Of a stretch of 59,991 nt of DNA, positions 7,772 to 16,154 are shown in pieces. Position numbers and translations under genes: made by a program. Below the pieces are notes generated by a model. That model saw only the letters and a program-made list of their open reading frames with translations, searched no databases and had not been told where the DNA came from. The stretch covers positions 1 to 59,991 of the forward strand of contig JALHQU010000019.1 in the NCBI GenBank assembly GCA_022841795.1, read 5' to 3'. The DNA comes from Fimbriiglobus sp. GTDB taxonomy: Bacteria > Planctomycetota > Planctomycetia > Gemmatales > Gemmataceae. The stretch's first letter is position 1; each line of letters begins with the position of its first letter.

Positions 7772-9412
7772 ATGTCCGCGATCGTGACCGACAAGTTCCA
7801 GACCCGCGACGAGCTGGTGAAGTTCATCGACGACACCGCGTCGTCGGCCGTGGAGAAAGCGGTCCGCACCGCCGGGCGGGTGGAGCGGCGGGTGCCGTGG
7901 GCCACCTCCGGCCCGGTGTGCCAGGACTCGGCCGGGTACAGCGTGCTGAAGGCGGCGGCGTTCGCCCTCGGGTACGTCGGCCCGGAGCAGGCGAAGGAGG
8001 AGATCCACACCCACCACCAGTTGCGGGACCTGTACGCCGGGTACGGGTTCCTGCCGCACCACGGCGCGCAGTCGTTCCTGGTGCCGCTGGCGTCGGCGCA
8101 CCTGCCGGTGTTCGAGCCGCAGGGGCAACGACTGCAAGCCGAGTTGCGGCAGAAGATGACCGCCCAGGCGGACAAGTACGACCCGGACGAGGCGGACTGG
8201 ATCGCCCGCCGCGCGCCGGGGTTCGTCCGCAAGGCGCTGGGCACGACGGTGGACACGGCCGGCGGCACGCTGGTGTCGCTGCCCATGCTCGGCGAGCTGA
8301 TCGACCTGCAGCGCAACCTGGAGGCGTTCGCCGCCGCCGGGTCGCAGGAGATCGCCCTGCCGCCGAACGGCCGGGTGCAGTTCCCCAAGCTGACCGGCGG
8401 GTCCACCGCCTACTGGGTGGGCGAGGGCAGCCCGATCACCGAGACGCAGCCGACCACCGGCAACCTGGACCTGCAGGCGAAGAAGCTCGGGGTGTTCGTG
8501 AAGATGAACAACGAGCTGCTGCGGTTCGCGTCGCCGAGCGCGGAGGGGCTGGTGCGGTTCGACATGGCCCGGAGCGCGGCGGTGAAGGCGGACCAGGCCA
8601 TGCTGGAGGGCACCGGCGGCACGCAGATCAAGGGGGTCATCACGTACTCCGGCATCGGCACGCACACGGCCAGCACCACCGGGGCGAACGGGGACACGTT
8701 CCAGCCGGAGGACGTGGCGAAGATGGAGGCCAAGCTGCCGGACGCGGTGGACGCGCCGACCGCGTGGGTGCTGCGGAAGACGCTGTTCGCCGCGCTCATG
8801 AACCGGCGGGCGGACGCGGTGAGCGCGGCCGACGGCAAGGGCGGGTTCCTGTTCCGCGACAACCGCAGCGTCGGCACCAACCGGCCGAGCGAGCTGTACG
8901 GCACCCCGGTGGTGCGCTCCAGCCAGGTGAGCGGCGCCCGCACCAAGGGCAGCGGCACCACCCTGACGTACACCCTGCTCGGGTACTTCCCGGACTGGAG
9001 GGTACGGGGCCCGCCCCTACGCCGTAAGTTCCTGCATTTTCAGCCGCTTGCGGCTTTCCACACTTTGCACACTTCGCACATATCGGCTTGGTTTCCACCC
9101 CATTCCGTGCACGATTCCGTGCAGCTCTTTCACTGCGAATTGACACGTGGACCAGGCGCTCGGCACACGCCCCTGATCAACGCGGTGGGTCGGCCCGCAG
9201 CAGGCAAGGTCACCTACTTCACAGGCCCAAATCCCTGCACATCGCCGACCTCAGCATTCAGCGCCTCGTCACTAGTTCGGCGGCGGGACCCCGGCAAGAC
9301 TTACGTACCGGGGTTCCGAGGGTGGCGGGTTAGCGGATGGGGGTCAAGCGGGTGGCCCGCACCGCCTCGCCGAACGACCAGACCGCGGTCGCGAGCAGGG
9401 CGACGTCCTTGA
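7772..9412 (+). CDS. HK97-type major capsid protein with replaced C-terminus
   Basis: The first ~409 residues are a typical HK97-fold major capsid protein. An N-terminal helical delta-like region precedes ALGTTVDTAGGTLVSLPM, GSTAYWVGEGSPITETQP, FVKMNNELLRFASPS, a GTGGTQIKGVITY segment and LYGTPVVRSSQV. The family-like sequence stops at LLGYFPDW (near base 9000). From there the frame continues about 137 residues through unrelated Pro/His/Arg-rich sequence and overlaps the convergent gene at 9330. That tail coincides with a repeated element also found at 18375. The final C-terminal strands of the capsid fold are therefore missing, and the protein is probably non-functional. Start ATG follows GGAGGTG. 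Confidence 0.8.
   Translation: MSAIVTDKFQTRDELVKFIDDTASSAVEKAVRTAGRVERRVPWATSGPVCQDSAGYSVLKAAAFALGYVGPEQAKEEIHTHHQLRDLYAGYGFLPHHGAQSFLVPLASAHLPVFEPQGQRLQAELRQKMTAQADKYDPDEADWIARRAPGFVRKALGTTVDTAGGTLVSLPMLGELIDLQRNLEAFAAAGSQEIALPPNGRVQFPKLTGGSTAYWVGEGSPITETQPTTGNLDLQAKKLGVFVKMNNELLRFASPSAEGLVRFDMARSAAVKADQAMLEGTGGTQIKGVITYSGIGTHTASTTGANGDTFQPEDVAKMEAKLPDAVDAPTAWVLRKTLFAALMNRRADAVSAADGKGGFLFRDNRSVGTNRPSELYGTPVVRSSQVSGARTKGSGTTLTYTLLGYFPDWRVRGPPLRRKFLHFQPLAAFHTLHTSHISAWFPPHSVHDSVQLFHCELTRGPGARHTPLINAVGRPAAGKVTYFTGPNPCTSPTSAFSASSLVRRRDPGKTYVPGFRGWRVSGWGSSGWPAPPRRTTRPRSRAGRRP
8989..9201 (+). repeat. Left copy of a duplicated element, breaks capsid gene
   Basis: This stretch is related to 18375-18650 in the same orientation. 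Shared blocks are CCCGGACTGGAG, GGCCCGCC, a tandem 12-mer (CATTCCGTGCAC twice, 9101-9124) and TGATCAACGCGGTG near the end. The capsid homology ends inside its first bases. No intact transposase or integrase gene is visible in it. Confidence 0.6.
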
Positions 9413-9869
9413 TCAGGAACTGGCCGAGGACGCTGATGGCCGGGAACCCGCCAACCTCACCGGCCCATGTTCCCGGGGTCGTCACCAGGAAGCTGAGGGT
9501 GCTCAGGAACATCCCGACCGCCATCAGGCTGCCGACAGCCGATGCCCGGGGGAGCCACGGGCGGGCGGCGATTAGGAGCCCGACCAGGATCTCGATCGCC
9601 CCCAGAATGTTCGACAGTCCCTGGACCCCGAACACCGGGTATGTCCAGGCGAACAGCGGGCTGTTCTCGACGAACGGGCGGATGCCCTCGGCCTCGTAGG
9701 CGGTGAACTTCATCCCGCCGATCCACAGCAGGATCAGGACCAGACCGTAGCGGAGGGCGTGGCCCCCCAGCGCCTCGGCCCGGGCCCCGAGGCCGGCCAG
9801 GACTTGATCGAGCCGGAAGCCGGGGGTCGTGGTCGTCGTACGGGGGTTGGTCGTGGCGATCGCGGTCAT
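9330..9869 (-). CDS. DUF417 (YkgB/RclC-like) membrane protein
   Basis: The 179-aa protein has about four membrane helices. The motif GGMKFTAYEAEGIRPFVENSPLFAW is the signature of the DUF417 family, which includes the reactive-chlorine resistance protein RclC of E. coli. The N-terminal 30 residues are Thr-rich and likely cytoplasmic. The start has a good AGGAG. It is divergent from the ECF sigma gene, which suggests that the sigma factor may control it, though this is inference. Its 3' end overlaps the spurious tail of the broken capsid gene. Confidence 0.85.
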   Translation of the reverse strand: MTAIATTNPRTTTTTPGFRLDQVLAGLGARAEALGGHALRYGLVLILLWIGGMKFTAYEAEGIRPFVENSPLFAWTYPVFGVQGLSNILGAIEILVGLLIAARPWLPRASAVGSLMAVGMFLSTLSFLVTTPGTWAGEVGGFPAISVLGQFLIKDVALLATAVWSFGEAVRATRLTPIR

Positions 9870-9900
9870 GATAATCTCCTGTTAGAGGTTCTCGTTGCCG

Positions 9901-9919
9901 GCCGGCGAGTCTCGCCGGC
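9901..9919. other. Hairpin in divergent intergenic region
   Basis: GCCGGCGA (9901-9908) and TCGCCGGC (9912-9919) form a perfect 8-bp stem with a 3-nt loop, between the divergent DUF417 and sigma-factor genes. It could be an operator or 5'-leader structure. Confidence 0.35.
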
Positions 9920-9995
9920 TGGGTTCGCCCCGTCAGACGACGCGACGGCGACCGCTCTTACCCCGGCGCTGCTAACTTTTTTCGGAGCCTTGCCG

Positions 9996-10604
9996 TTGAC
10001 CGAGCGGACCAACGAGGTCTGGTTGCAGTCGCTCGGCGGATCAGGTGCCGCCGACGAAACGGCCGTAGCCGAGCTGCGGGAGGTCCTCCGCCGCGGGCTG
10101 CGCCGCGCGCTGGCCGGTCGGGCCGCCGCGGACGACGGGTTCATCGAGGACATGACCCAGGAGGGGGTTTTGAAGGTCCTCGACGGCCTGGTGACGTTCC
10201 GCGGCGACAGCCGGTTTACCTCCTGGGCCATCACCGTGGCGGTGCGGGTGGCGTTCACCGAACTCCGCCGGGCCCGGTGGCGGGACGTCTCCCTCGACCG
10301 GCTGGTCGAGGACGCCCCCGCCCGGCTCCCGACCGCCACGCCCGCCGACGATCCGTCGCAGGACGCGCGGCAAACGATCCTCGCGGTGATGCACGGGGTG
10401 ATCGAAACCGGCCTCACCGACCGGCAGCGGCAAGCCCTGGTGGCCGAACTCCGGGGGATGCCACAAGCCGAGATCGCTGCCCAGATGGGGCTGACGCGGA
10501 ACGCGCTGTACAAGCTGACGCACGACGCCCGGCAGAGTCTGAAGCGCGGGCTCGAAGCAGCGGGGATCAGCGGGGACGAGGTAAGGGTGACGTTCGACCT
10601 GTAG
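9996..10604 (+). CDS. ECF-type RNA polymerase sigma factor
   Basis: The region-2 block contains FIEDMTQEGVLKVLDGLVTFRGDSRFTSWAITVAVRVAFTELRRARWRD, typical of sigma-70 region 2. Region 4 contains TDRQRQALVAELRGMPQAEIAAQMGLTRNALYKLTHDARQ, with the helix-turn-helix. The start is uncertain: a TTG at 9996 is preceded by GGAG at about 8 nt and gives 202 residues, while the open frame extends further upstream without sigma similarity. A small gene with an HxxxCxxC motif follows 32 bp downstream and is a plausible anti-sigma partner. Confidence 0.85.
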   Translation: MTERTNEVWLQSLGGSGAADETAVAELREVLRRGLRRALAGRAAADDGFIEDMTQEGVLKVLDGLVTFRGDSRFTSWAITVAVRVAFTELRRARWRDVSLDRLVEDAPARLPTATPADDPSQDARQTILAVMHGVIETGLTDRQRQALVAELRGMPQAEIAAQMGLTRNALYKLTHDARQSLKRGLEAAGISGDEVRVTFDL

Positions 10605-10636
10605 TCTCACAGGTGGAACCAGTTGAGGAGAGTCGC

Positions 10637-10876
10637 ATGAGCCTGTCTCCGGAAGAGCTTCGTGAGTTGGCCCGGTTCGTTCTGCTGACCAAGCCGGACG
10701 AGATCGGCTGTGACGACTGGCTGGGGTACGCGCCGAGTTACGCCGAGATGGTCGCCGCCCGCCAGCCCGTCCCGGAGCCGCTGCGGAAGGCAGCCGAACA
10801 CCTCGACGTGTGCCCCGAGTGTGCCGAGGAGTTCCGCGCCCTGCTCGCGGCCCTGACGGAAGACGCCGCCGGTTGA
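10637..10876 (+). CDS. Small zinc-finger anti-sigma-like protein
   Basis: Seventy-nine residues starting MSLSPEELRELARF, preceded by GAGGAG. Near the C-terminus HLDVCPECAEEF provides an HxxxCxxC motif of the type used by ZAS anti-sigma factors. No membrane segment is present, so it would be a soluble, minimal anti-sigma. The assignment rests on this motif and on its position directly after an ECF sigma gene. The following 10877-11118 holds no gene. Confidence 0.6.
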   Translation: MSLSPEELRELARFVLLTKPDEIGCDDWLGYAPSYAEMVAARQPVPEPLRKAAEHLDVCPECAEEFRALLAALTEDAAG

Positions 10877-11118
10877 CGAGGCGAGCCCGCTGCACACATC
10901 GATCGCCCCCACATTCCTCGCTTGCACTTCAATCGACGTTCCTACCGCGATTCTTCCGGTCGCTGGGGTTCACCACGAGTCCGCGCGCCTTCGCTCAGAT
11001 AATCACGAGCGTGGGGGTAAGATCGGTCTCGGCCCTGTCGTCAGACGTGACGAAGCGGGGCGGCGAAGGTCGCCGCCCGGCCACGCGGGAACCCCCGGCA
11101 CTCGAACAGGAGGCTGTC

Positions 11119-12543
11119 ATGTCCGCGAACGGTGCCCTTGGTACGCGACAGAAGGCCCTGGCCCTCAACCTCGACGGGACGACTTACGGCACGCTCGCCG
11201 AGATCGGCGGCGGCCAGGAGGTGGCCCGGTGGTTCTTCTCGGCCGGCGGCGCGGCCGGGACGGTGGCCAAGACCGTCTCGGCCTACGACATGGCGGTCAG
11301 CGACGCGCACTACGGGCCCACCAAGCGGTACGTCAGCCGGCAGCGACTGGAGGCCATGCTCGCCTCCGAGTTCGCCCAGGTACGCGACCTGCTGGGGCCC
11401 GGCCGCGGCGACGCCAAGCGGTTCTTCGCCTTCGCCGACACAGTGGCGACGGGCGGCCACAAGAACCCCGGGCCCGGCCGCGGCTGGGTCGGCGTCCGGT
11501 TCCAGGCCCGCCCGCACGAGGAGCCGTCCGAGGTCGTCGTCCACGCCCACCTGCTCGACCCGACCCCCGCCGGCCAGCAGGAGGCGCTGGGCGTGCTCGG
11601 CGTCAACCTGATCCACGCCGCCTTCTTCCGCCGGGAGGACCCGGCGGACCTGATCGCCGCGCTCATGGATGACCTGTCCCGGGCGCGCGTCGAGGTCGAC
11701 ATGATCAAGCTCTCGGGGCCAGCGTTCCCGGGGGTGGACAACCGGCTCCTGAGCCTGCAACTCGTGCAGCAGGGGCTGACCGACGCGGCCATGTTCACGG
11801 CGGCCGGCGAGGTCGTGCAGCCGTCGGAGGTGCTCTACAAGCGGCCGGTTCTGGTCGAGCGGTGCACCTTCCGCCCGGTCACGAGGCTCACCGCCGACCT
11901 GCTCGACCGGGCGCTGGAGCAGTTCCTCGAGATGCCGGGCGTCCGCGGCACCCGGCCCGTCGTGCTGGCCGAGATGACCCTGCGTAGCCTCGACCCACAG
12001 CCGGACGTCGGGCACGCGGACTTCCTCGCCCGGGCGGACATCCTGGGGGCCCTCGGGTTCGACGTGCTCGTGTCGCGGTTCGGGGCGTTCCACGAGCTGG
12101 CCGAGTACCTGGCCCGCTCCACCGACGCCCCGGTCGGGATCGCGGTCGTGCTGCCCGCCCTCCGGCAGCTCGTGGACGAGGCGTCCCACCCCGCCCTTCC
12201 GGGCGGCGCACTCGAGTCGATCGGGCGGCTGTTCAAGCGGTCCGTGACGGTGTACGCGTACCCCACCCGGGACCCGGACACCGGCCGGGTCCAGACGGCG
12301 ATGGACGTTCCGGTGCCGGCCCCCTGGCACTACCTCCGCGACCTGCTGCTCGACCTCGGGCGGGTGGTGCCGATCCGCGGGTACGACGAGTCCCTCCTGT
12401 CGATCGACACGCACGACGTGCTGGCCCGGCTCCAGCGGGGGGATCCGTCGTGGGAGGGGATGGTGCCGGCCGCCGTCGCGGCGACGATCAAGGCCGGGGC
12501 CCTCTTCGGGTGGCGCCCCGGGCGAGCGGTGGCGACAGCCTGA
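11119..12543 (+). CDS. Conserved protein, often annotated nicotinate-nucleotide adenylyltransferase-like
   Basis: The 474-aa product starts MSANGALGTRQKALALNLDG after an AGGAGG site. The segments YGTLAEIGGGQEVARWFF, GGAAGTVAKTVSAYDMAVSDAHYG and KRYVSRQRLEAML mark a conserved family in cyanobacteria and PVC bacteria. To my recollection its database names, nicotinate-nucleotide adenylyltransferase and TonB-dependent receptor, are inconsistent. I see no HxGH nucleotidyltransferase motif and no signal peptide, so neither name is supported here. It is soluble, with a mid-protein FFAFADTVAT segment. The role is unknown. Its leader shares 21 nt with that of the downstream cupin gene. Confidence 0.7.
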   Translation: MSANGALGTRQKALALNLDGTTYGTLAEIGGGQEVARWFFSAGGAAGTVAKTVSAYDMAVSDAHYGPTKRYVSRQRLEAMLASEFAQVRDLLGPGRGDAKRFFAFADTVATGGHKNPGPGRGWVGVRFQARPHEEPSEVVVHAHLLDPTPAGQQEALGVLGVNLIHAAFFRREDPADLIAALMDDLSRARVEVDMIKLSGPAFPGVDNRLLSLQLVQQGLTDAAMFTAAGEVVQPSEVLYKRPVLVERCTFRPVTRLTADLLDRALEQFLEMPGVRGTRPVVLAEMTLRSLDPQPDVGHADFLARADILGALGFDVLVSRFGAFHELAEYLARSTDAPVGIAVVLPALRQLVDEASHPALPGGALESIGRLFKRSVTVYAYPTRDPDTGRVQTAMDVPVPAPWHYLRDLLLDLGRVVPIRGYDESLLSIDTHDVLARLQRGDPSWEGMVPAAVAATIKAGALFGWRPGRAVATA

Positions 12544-12630
12544 TCTCGGACGCCGGCGCGCCCGCGTGCGGGGTTGCCGTCCCTCGCGAAACCCGCGAGC
12601 TTCGTGGCCCCTCCGCGAATCGAGAATTTA

Positions 12631-12682
12631 GTTGCAATATGCAACCATACAACCGGTATCTCCATCAGTTGCGAATCAGAAC
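12631..12682 (+). promoter_or_regulatory. Paired HxlR-type operators and promoter before cupin gene
   Basis: The perfect palindrome GTTGCAATATGCAAC (12631-12645) and a degenerate second copy GTTGCGAATCAGAAC (12668-12682) are 37 bp apart. A TTGCAA in the first copy lies 19 bp from TATCTC, a possible promoter. The same pair recurs at 16647-16699 beside the HxlR gene. Confidence 0.6.
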
Positions 12683-12723
12683 TATCCGGGTGAAGACCCG
12701 GCACTCGAACAGGAGGCCCACAG

Positions 12724-13167
12724 ATGAAGACGGTTGTCACGTACCGGGCGGTCCTCTCGCTCACCGTCGGCATCGCCATCGGTGTCGGCGGGATGGCCCT
12801 GGCCCACCACACCGGGGAGGGCCAGGTGAAGGTGACCCAGCTGTCCCAGCGGGACATCATCGAGAAGCTGGACGGGAAGGCTGCCAGTGCGACGGTGAAA
12901 GAAGTGACCTTCGAGCCCGGCCAGAAGGATTCGCCGCACCGCCACGCTGGCCCGGTGTTCGGCTACGTCCTGGAGGGCGAATACGAGCACGCCATCGACG
13001 ACGAGCCGGTCAAGACCTACAAGGCCGGGGACACGTTCTACGAACCGTCGGGGTCTGTGCACCGGGTGGCCCGGAACCCGAGCGCGAAGACCAAGACTCG
13101 CCTCCTAGCGGTGATCCTGCACCCCCGCGACGCCAAGGTAGTCACGGTCCCGGAAGCGAAGAAGTAA
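12724..13167 (+). CDS. Exported cupin-domain protein
   Basis: The 147-aa protein has an N-terminal hydrophobic segment (AVLSLTVGIAIGVGGMALA, about residues 9-27) that looks like a Sec signal peptide. A single cupin follows: motif 1 is SPHRHAGPVFGYVLEGEYEH (metal-binding His residues), motif 2 is AGDTFYEPSGSVHRVARN. Such proteins bind a metal in a small beta-barrel; the substrate cannot be read from the sequence. ATG with AGGAGG. It is 28 bp upstream of an NAD-binding epimerase-like gene, so the two are probably cotranscribed under the paired operators. Confidence 0.85.
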   Translation: MKTVVTYRAVLSLTVGIAIGVGGMALAHHTGEGQVKVTQLSQRDIIEKLDGKAASATVKEVTFEPGQKDSPHRHAGPVFGYVLEGEYEHAIDDEPVKTYKAGDTFYEPSGSVHRVARNPSAKTKTRLLAVILHPRDAKVVTVPEAKK

Positions 13168-13195
13168 CACAGGCCCCCAACGCGGGAGAATCACC

Positions 13196-14104
13196 ATGAA
13201 CGTTTTCGTCGCCGGTGCGAGCGGGGCGATCGGCCGTCCGCTCGTCGCCGAACTGGTCCGCCGGGGGCACGCGGTCACCGGCATGACCCGGTCCGACACC
13301 GGAGCCAAAGCCCTCGCCGACCTCGGAGCCGTCGTAGCCAGAGTCAGTGTGTTCGACGCGCCGGCGGTGGAACGGGCGCTGCGGGAGTCGCGGGCGGACG
13401 TCGTCATCGACCAGTTGACGGCGCTGCCCCGGCACCCGTCGGAGATGGCCGCAGCCGCCGCCGGTGACCGGAAGTTGCGCCTCGAAGGCGGTGGGAACCT
13501 CCACCGCGCCGCGCGGGCAGTCGGGGTACGGCGGTACGTCCAGCAGTCCAGCGGCTTCTTCCTCCAACCGGGCCGCGGACTGGCGGATGAGTCCGAGGGT
13601 TTCGCGGTCGATGCCAGCCCGCGCGTGGCGGCACACGCGCGGACATACGCCGAGCTGGAGTCGCGGGTGCTGGACGCGGACGGGATCGAGGGGGTCGCCC
13701 TGCGGTACGGGTTCTTCTACGGGCCGGGCACCTGGTACAACCCCGACGGCGCCGCCGCGGACCAGGCGCGGGAGCAGGAACTGGCGATCATCGGCGCGGG
13801 GGAAGGCGTCTGGTCGTGGGTCCACATCGAGGACGCGGCGGTCGCGACGGTCGCCGCCCTGACGGCCCCACCGGGCGTGTACCACGTCGTGGATAACGAC
13901 CCGTCCCCGGTCAGCCGTTGGCTGCCGGCGTTCGCGCGGTGGGTCGGGGCCCCGACCCCGCCCCGGGTGACCGAACAGGAAGGGCGGGAACGGGGCGGTG
14001 AGGACGCCGTCTACTACGGCACGAAACTCCGCGGGGCGTCGAACGCGAAGGCGAAAACGGCACTGGACTTCGCGCCCCGCCGGCTGGAGTGGTTGGATTC
14101 GTGA
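13196..14104 (+). CDS. NAD(P)-dependent epimerase/dehydratase (atypical SDR)
   Basis: The 302-aa protein begins MNVFVAGASGAIGRPLV, with the Rossmann GxSGxIG motif at residues 7-13. Later elements include VRRYVQQSSGFF (active-site region), ARTYAELESRVL in place of the usual YxxxK helix, and GVALRYGFFYGPGTWY. This fits the extended/atypical SDR group of nucleoside-diphosphate-sugar epimerase-like enzymes; the substrate is unknown. It follows the cupin gene closely on the same strand. Confidence 0.85.
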   Translation: MNVFVAGASGAIGRPLVAELVRRGHAVTGMTRSDTGAKALADLGAVVARVSVFDAPAVERALRESRADVVIDQLTALPRHPSEMAAAAAGDRKLRLEGGGNLHRAARAVGVRRYVQQSSGFFLQPGRGLADESEGFAVDASPRVAAHARTYAELESRVLDADGIEGVALRYGFFYGPGTWYNPDGAAADQAREQELAIIGAGEGVWSWVHIEDAAVATVAALTAPPGVYHVVDNDPSPVSRWLPAFARWVGAPTPPRVTEQEGRERGGEDAVYYGTKLRGASNAKAKTALDFAPRRLEWLDS

Positions 14105-14164
14105 CTCGATTGCCGGAGCGTCGCGCACTCCCCCCCGGCGCTCAGGTACTCATCGCCTCCCGAG

Positions 14165-14995
14165 TCAGCCGCGGATGAAGGCGAGCAGGTCGGCGTTGAT
14201 CGCGTCGGCGTGCGTCGTGCACATGCCGTGCGGGAACCCCTCGTAGACCTTCAGGCTGCCGTTCTTGAGGAGCTTCACCGACAGGAGCGCGGAGTCGGCG
14301 ATCGGCACGACCTGGTCGTCGTCCCCGTGCATGACGAGCGTCGGCACGTCGATGACCTTCAGGTCGTCGGTGAAGTCCGTCTCCGAGAACGCCTTGATCC
14401 CGTCGTAGTGCGCCTTGGCCCCGCCCGTCATGCCCTGCCGCCACCAGTTCTCGATCACCGCTTCGGACGCCTTCGCGCCCGCTCGGTTATACCCGTAGAA
14501 CGGCCCGCTCGCGACGGCGCGAAAGAACTCCGTGCGGTTGGCCGCGAGCTGCTTGCGGAAGTCGTCGAACACCTCGATGGGCGTGCCGGCCGGGTTGGAC
14601 GGGCTCTTCACCATGATCGGGGGCACGGCACCGATCAGGACGAGCTTCGCGACCCGGCCCTGACCGTGTCGGGCAACGTAGCGGGCCGCCTCGCCGCCAC
14701 CGGTCGAGTGGCCGACGTGGACGGCGTTGCGCAGGTCGAGGTGTTTGACGACCGCGGCGGCGTCGGCGGCGTAGTGGTCCATGTCGTGCCCGTCGCCCAC
14801 CTGGCTCGACCGCCCGTGGCCGCGCCGGTCGTGGGCGACGACGCGAAAGCCCTTCCCGACGAAGAACAACATCTGGGCGTCCCAGTCGTCGGAACTCAGC
14901 GGCCAGCCGTGGTGGAACACGACCGGCTGCGCGTCCTTCGGGCCCCAGTCCTTGTAGAAGATGCGGGTGTCGTCCGCGGTAGTCACGAAGCTCAT
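14165..14995 (-). CDS. Alpha/beta hydrolase (non-haem chloroperoxidase-like)
   Basis: The 276 residues show the alpha/beta hydrolase fold: oxyanion motif HHGWPLSSDDW, GHGRSS, nucleophile elbow GHSTGG with S97, acid HGDDDQVVP, and final His in EGFPHGMCTTH. The pattern matches the cofactor-free chloroperoxidase/arylesterase group. A close paralogue is at 22764 with the same motifs. Start has AGGAG. It is followed on the same strand by nothing and preceded by the zinc alcohol dehydrogenase gene with a 16-bp gap. Confidence 0.9.
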   Translation of the reverse strand: MSFVTTADDTRIFYKDWGPKDAQPVVFHHGWPLSSDDWDAQMLFFVGKGFRVVAHDRRGHGRSSQVGDGHDMDHYAADAAAVVKHLDLRNAVHVGHSTGGGEAARYVARHGQGRVAKLVLIGAVPPIMVKSPSNPAGTPIEVFDDFRKQLAANRTEFFRAVASGPFYGYNRAGAKASEAVIENWWRQGMTGGAKAHYDGIKAFSETDFTDDLKVIDVPTLVMHGDDDQVVPIADSALLSVKLLKNGSLKVYEGFPHGMCTTHADAINADLLAFIRG

Positions 14996-15011
14996 GGTGT
15001 TGACTCCTAGG

Positions 15012-16034
15012 TCAGTTTCCCGTCGTGAGCACGACCCGGAACCGGGCCTTGCCGCTCAGCATCCGGTCGTACGCCTCTGCCGCCTTCTCCAGCGTGTACG
15101 CCTCGTTCATCGACCGTACCCCGGCCTGGACGCTGAACGCCAGCGTGTCCTGCGAGTCGATCGACGTCCCCGAGTACCAGCCCTCGATGGCCCGGCGGCC
15201 CATGATGAGCGGGATCGGGGACACCTCCATCGGCCCGGCGGCCCCGAGGACCATCAGCCGCCCGTGCGGGGCCAGCCCACCCACGGTGGCCGCCATCGCC
15301 GGGCCGTCGGTGACCGTGGCGAGCACCACCTTGGCCCCGCCGAGCTTCACCAGCTCGGCAGCGGGGTCGGTGGCCTTGCTGTCGATGTACTGGGTCGCGC
15401 CGAGTTGCCGGGCGAGCGGCTCCTTGTCCGTCCCCCGGGCGATGGCAGCCGTGCGGAAGCCCATCCTCGCCGCGTATTGCACGCCGAGGTGGCCGAGCCC
15501 GCCGATGCCCAGGACCGCGACCAGGTCGCCCGGCCGGGCCCCGCTGTTCCGCAGCGCGTTGAAGGTGGTGACGCCGGCGCACATGAGCGGGGCCGCGTCT
15601 GGGGAGGCCAATTCCTCGGGCACCACCGCGAGGGCGGCGGCCGGGGCAACCGCGAAGTCGGCGTACCCGCCGTCGAACGAGATGCCGGTCACCTGAACGC
15701 CGGTCTGGCAGGCGAAGAAGTCGCCGCGGCGGCAGGTGTCGCAGGAACCGCAGTGCCAGGCGTGCCAGCCGACTCCGACCCGCTGGCCGGGTTGCCAGCG
15801 CGCCGGAACGTCCCGGCCCACGGCGTCGATCACGCCGATCACCTCGTGCCCCGGGACGCGGGGGTACTCGATGCCGGGCCAGTGCCCCTCCTTGGTCATG
15901 GCATCGCTATGGCAGATGCCGCACGCCTGGACCTTGATCCGCACGGAGCCGGCCCCGGGGTCGGGGACCGGGCGTTCGACGAGTTCGAGGGGGCCGCCGG
16001 GACGGGAAACCTGGACGGCGCGCATGGTCGGCAT
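15012..16034 (-). CDS. Zinc-dependent alcohol dehydrogenase
   Basis: Medium-chain dehydrogenase of 340 aa. Catalytic zinc ligands are C41 (GICHSDA) and H63 (PGHE). Structural zinc cysteines C95, C98, C101 and C109 are present. A GLGHLGVQYA glycine motif marks the NAD(P)-binding Rossmann domain. It should oxidise alcohols or reduce aldehydes in the cytoplasm. The ATG at 16034 has GGAG at good distance and was preferred over an upstream start that adds 31 low-complexity residues. It is transcribed with the alpha/beta hydrolase gene. Confidence 0.92.
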   Translation of the reverse strand: MPTMRAVQVSRPGGPLELVERPVPDPGAGSVRIKVQACGICHSDAMTKEGHWPGIEYPRVPGHEVIGVIDAVGRDVPARWQPGQRVGVGWHAWHCGSCDTCRRGDFFACQTGVQVTGISFDGGYADFAVAPAAALAVVPEELASPDAAPLMCAGVTTFNALRNSGARPGDLVAVLGIGGLGHLGVQYAARMGFRTAAIARGTDKEPLARQLGATQYIDSKATDPAAELVKLGGAKVVLATVTDGPAMAATVGGLAPHGRLMVLGAAGPMEVSPIPLIMGRRAIEGWYSGTSIDSQDTLAFSVQAGVRSMNEAYTLEKAAEAYDRMLSGKARFRVVLTTGN

Positions 16035-16154
16035 GGCGGGGCTCCGAGAGCCGAGTGAATGAAGCGGGCCGCTCTTGGGCGGATCCCATGAGGAGAGGAT
16101 ACTCCGTTCGTTATCCGTGTCCGTCACGCATTGCTGCTCGGGACCGGATCGGCT

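Noticed and set aside
9001-9412. C-terminal 137 residues of the capsid reading frame as real protein
   Set aside because: The residues are Pro/His/Arg-rich, coincide with a repeated DNA element, and overlap the convergent DUF417 gene.
11119-12543. TonB-dependent receptor or adenylyltransferase function
   Set aside because: No signal peptide, TonB box or beta-barrel pattern and no HxGH motif are visible; these names seem to be inherited annotations.
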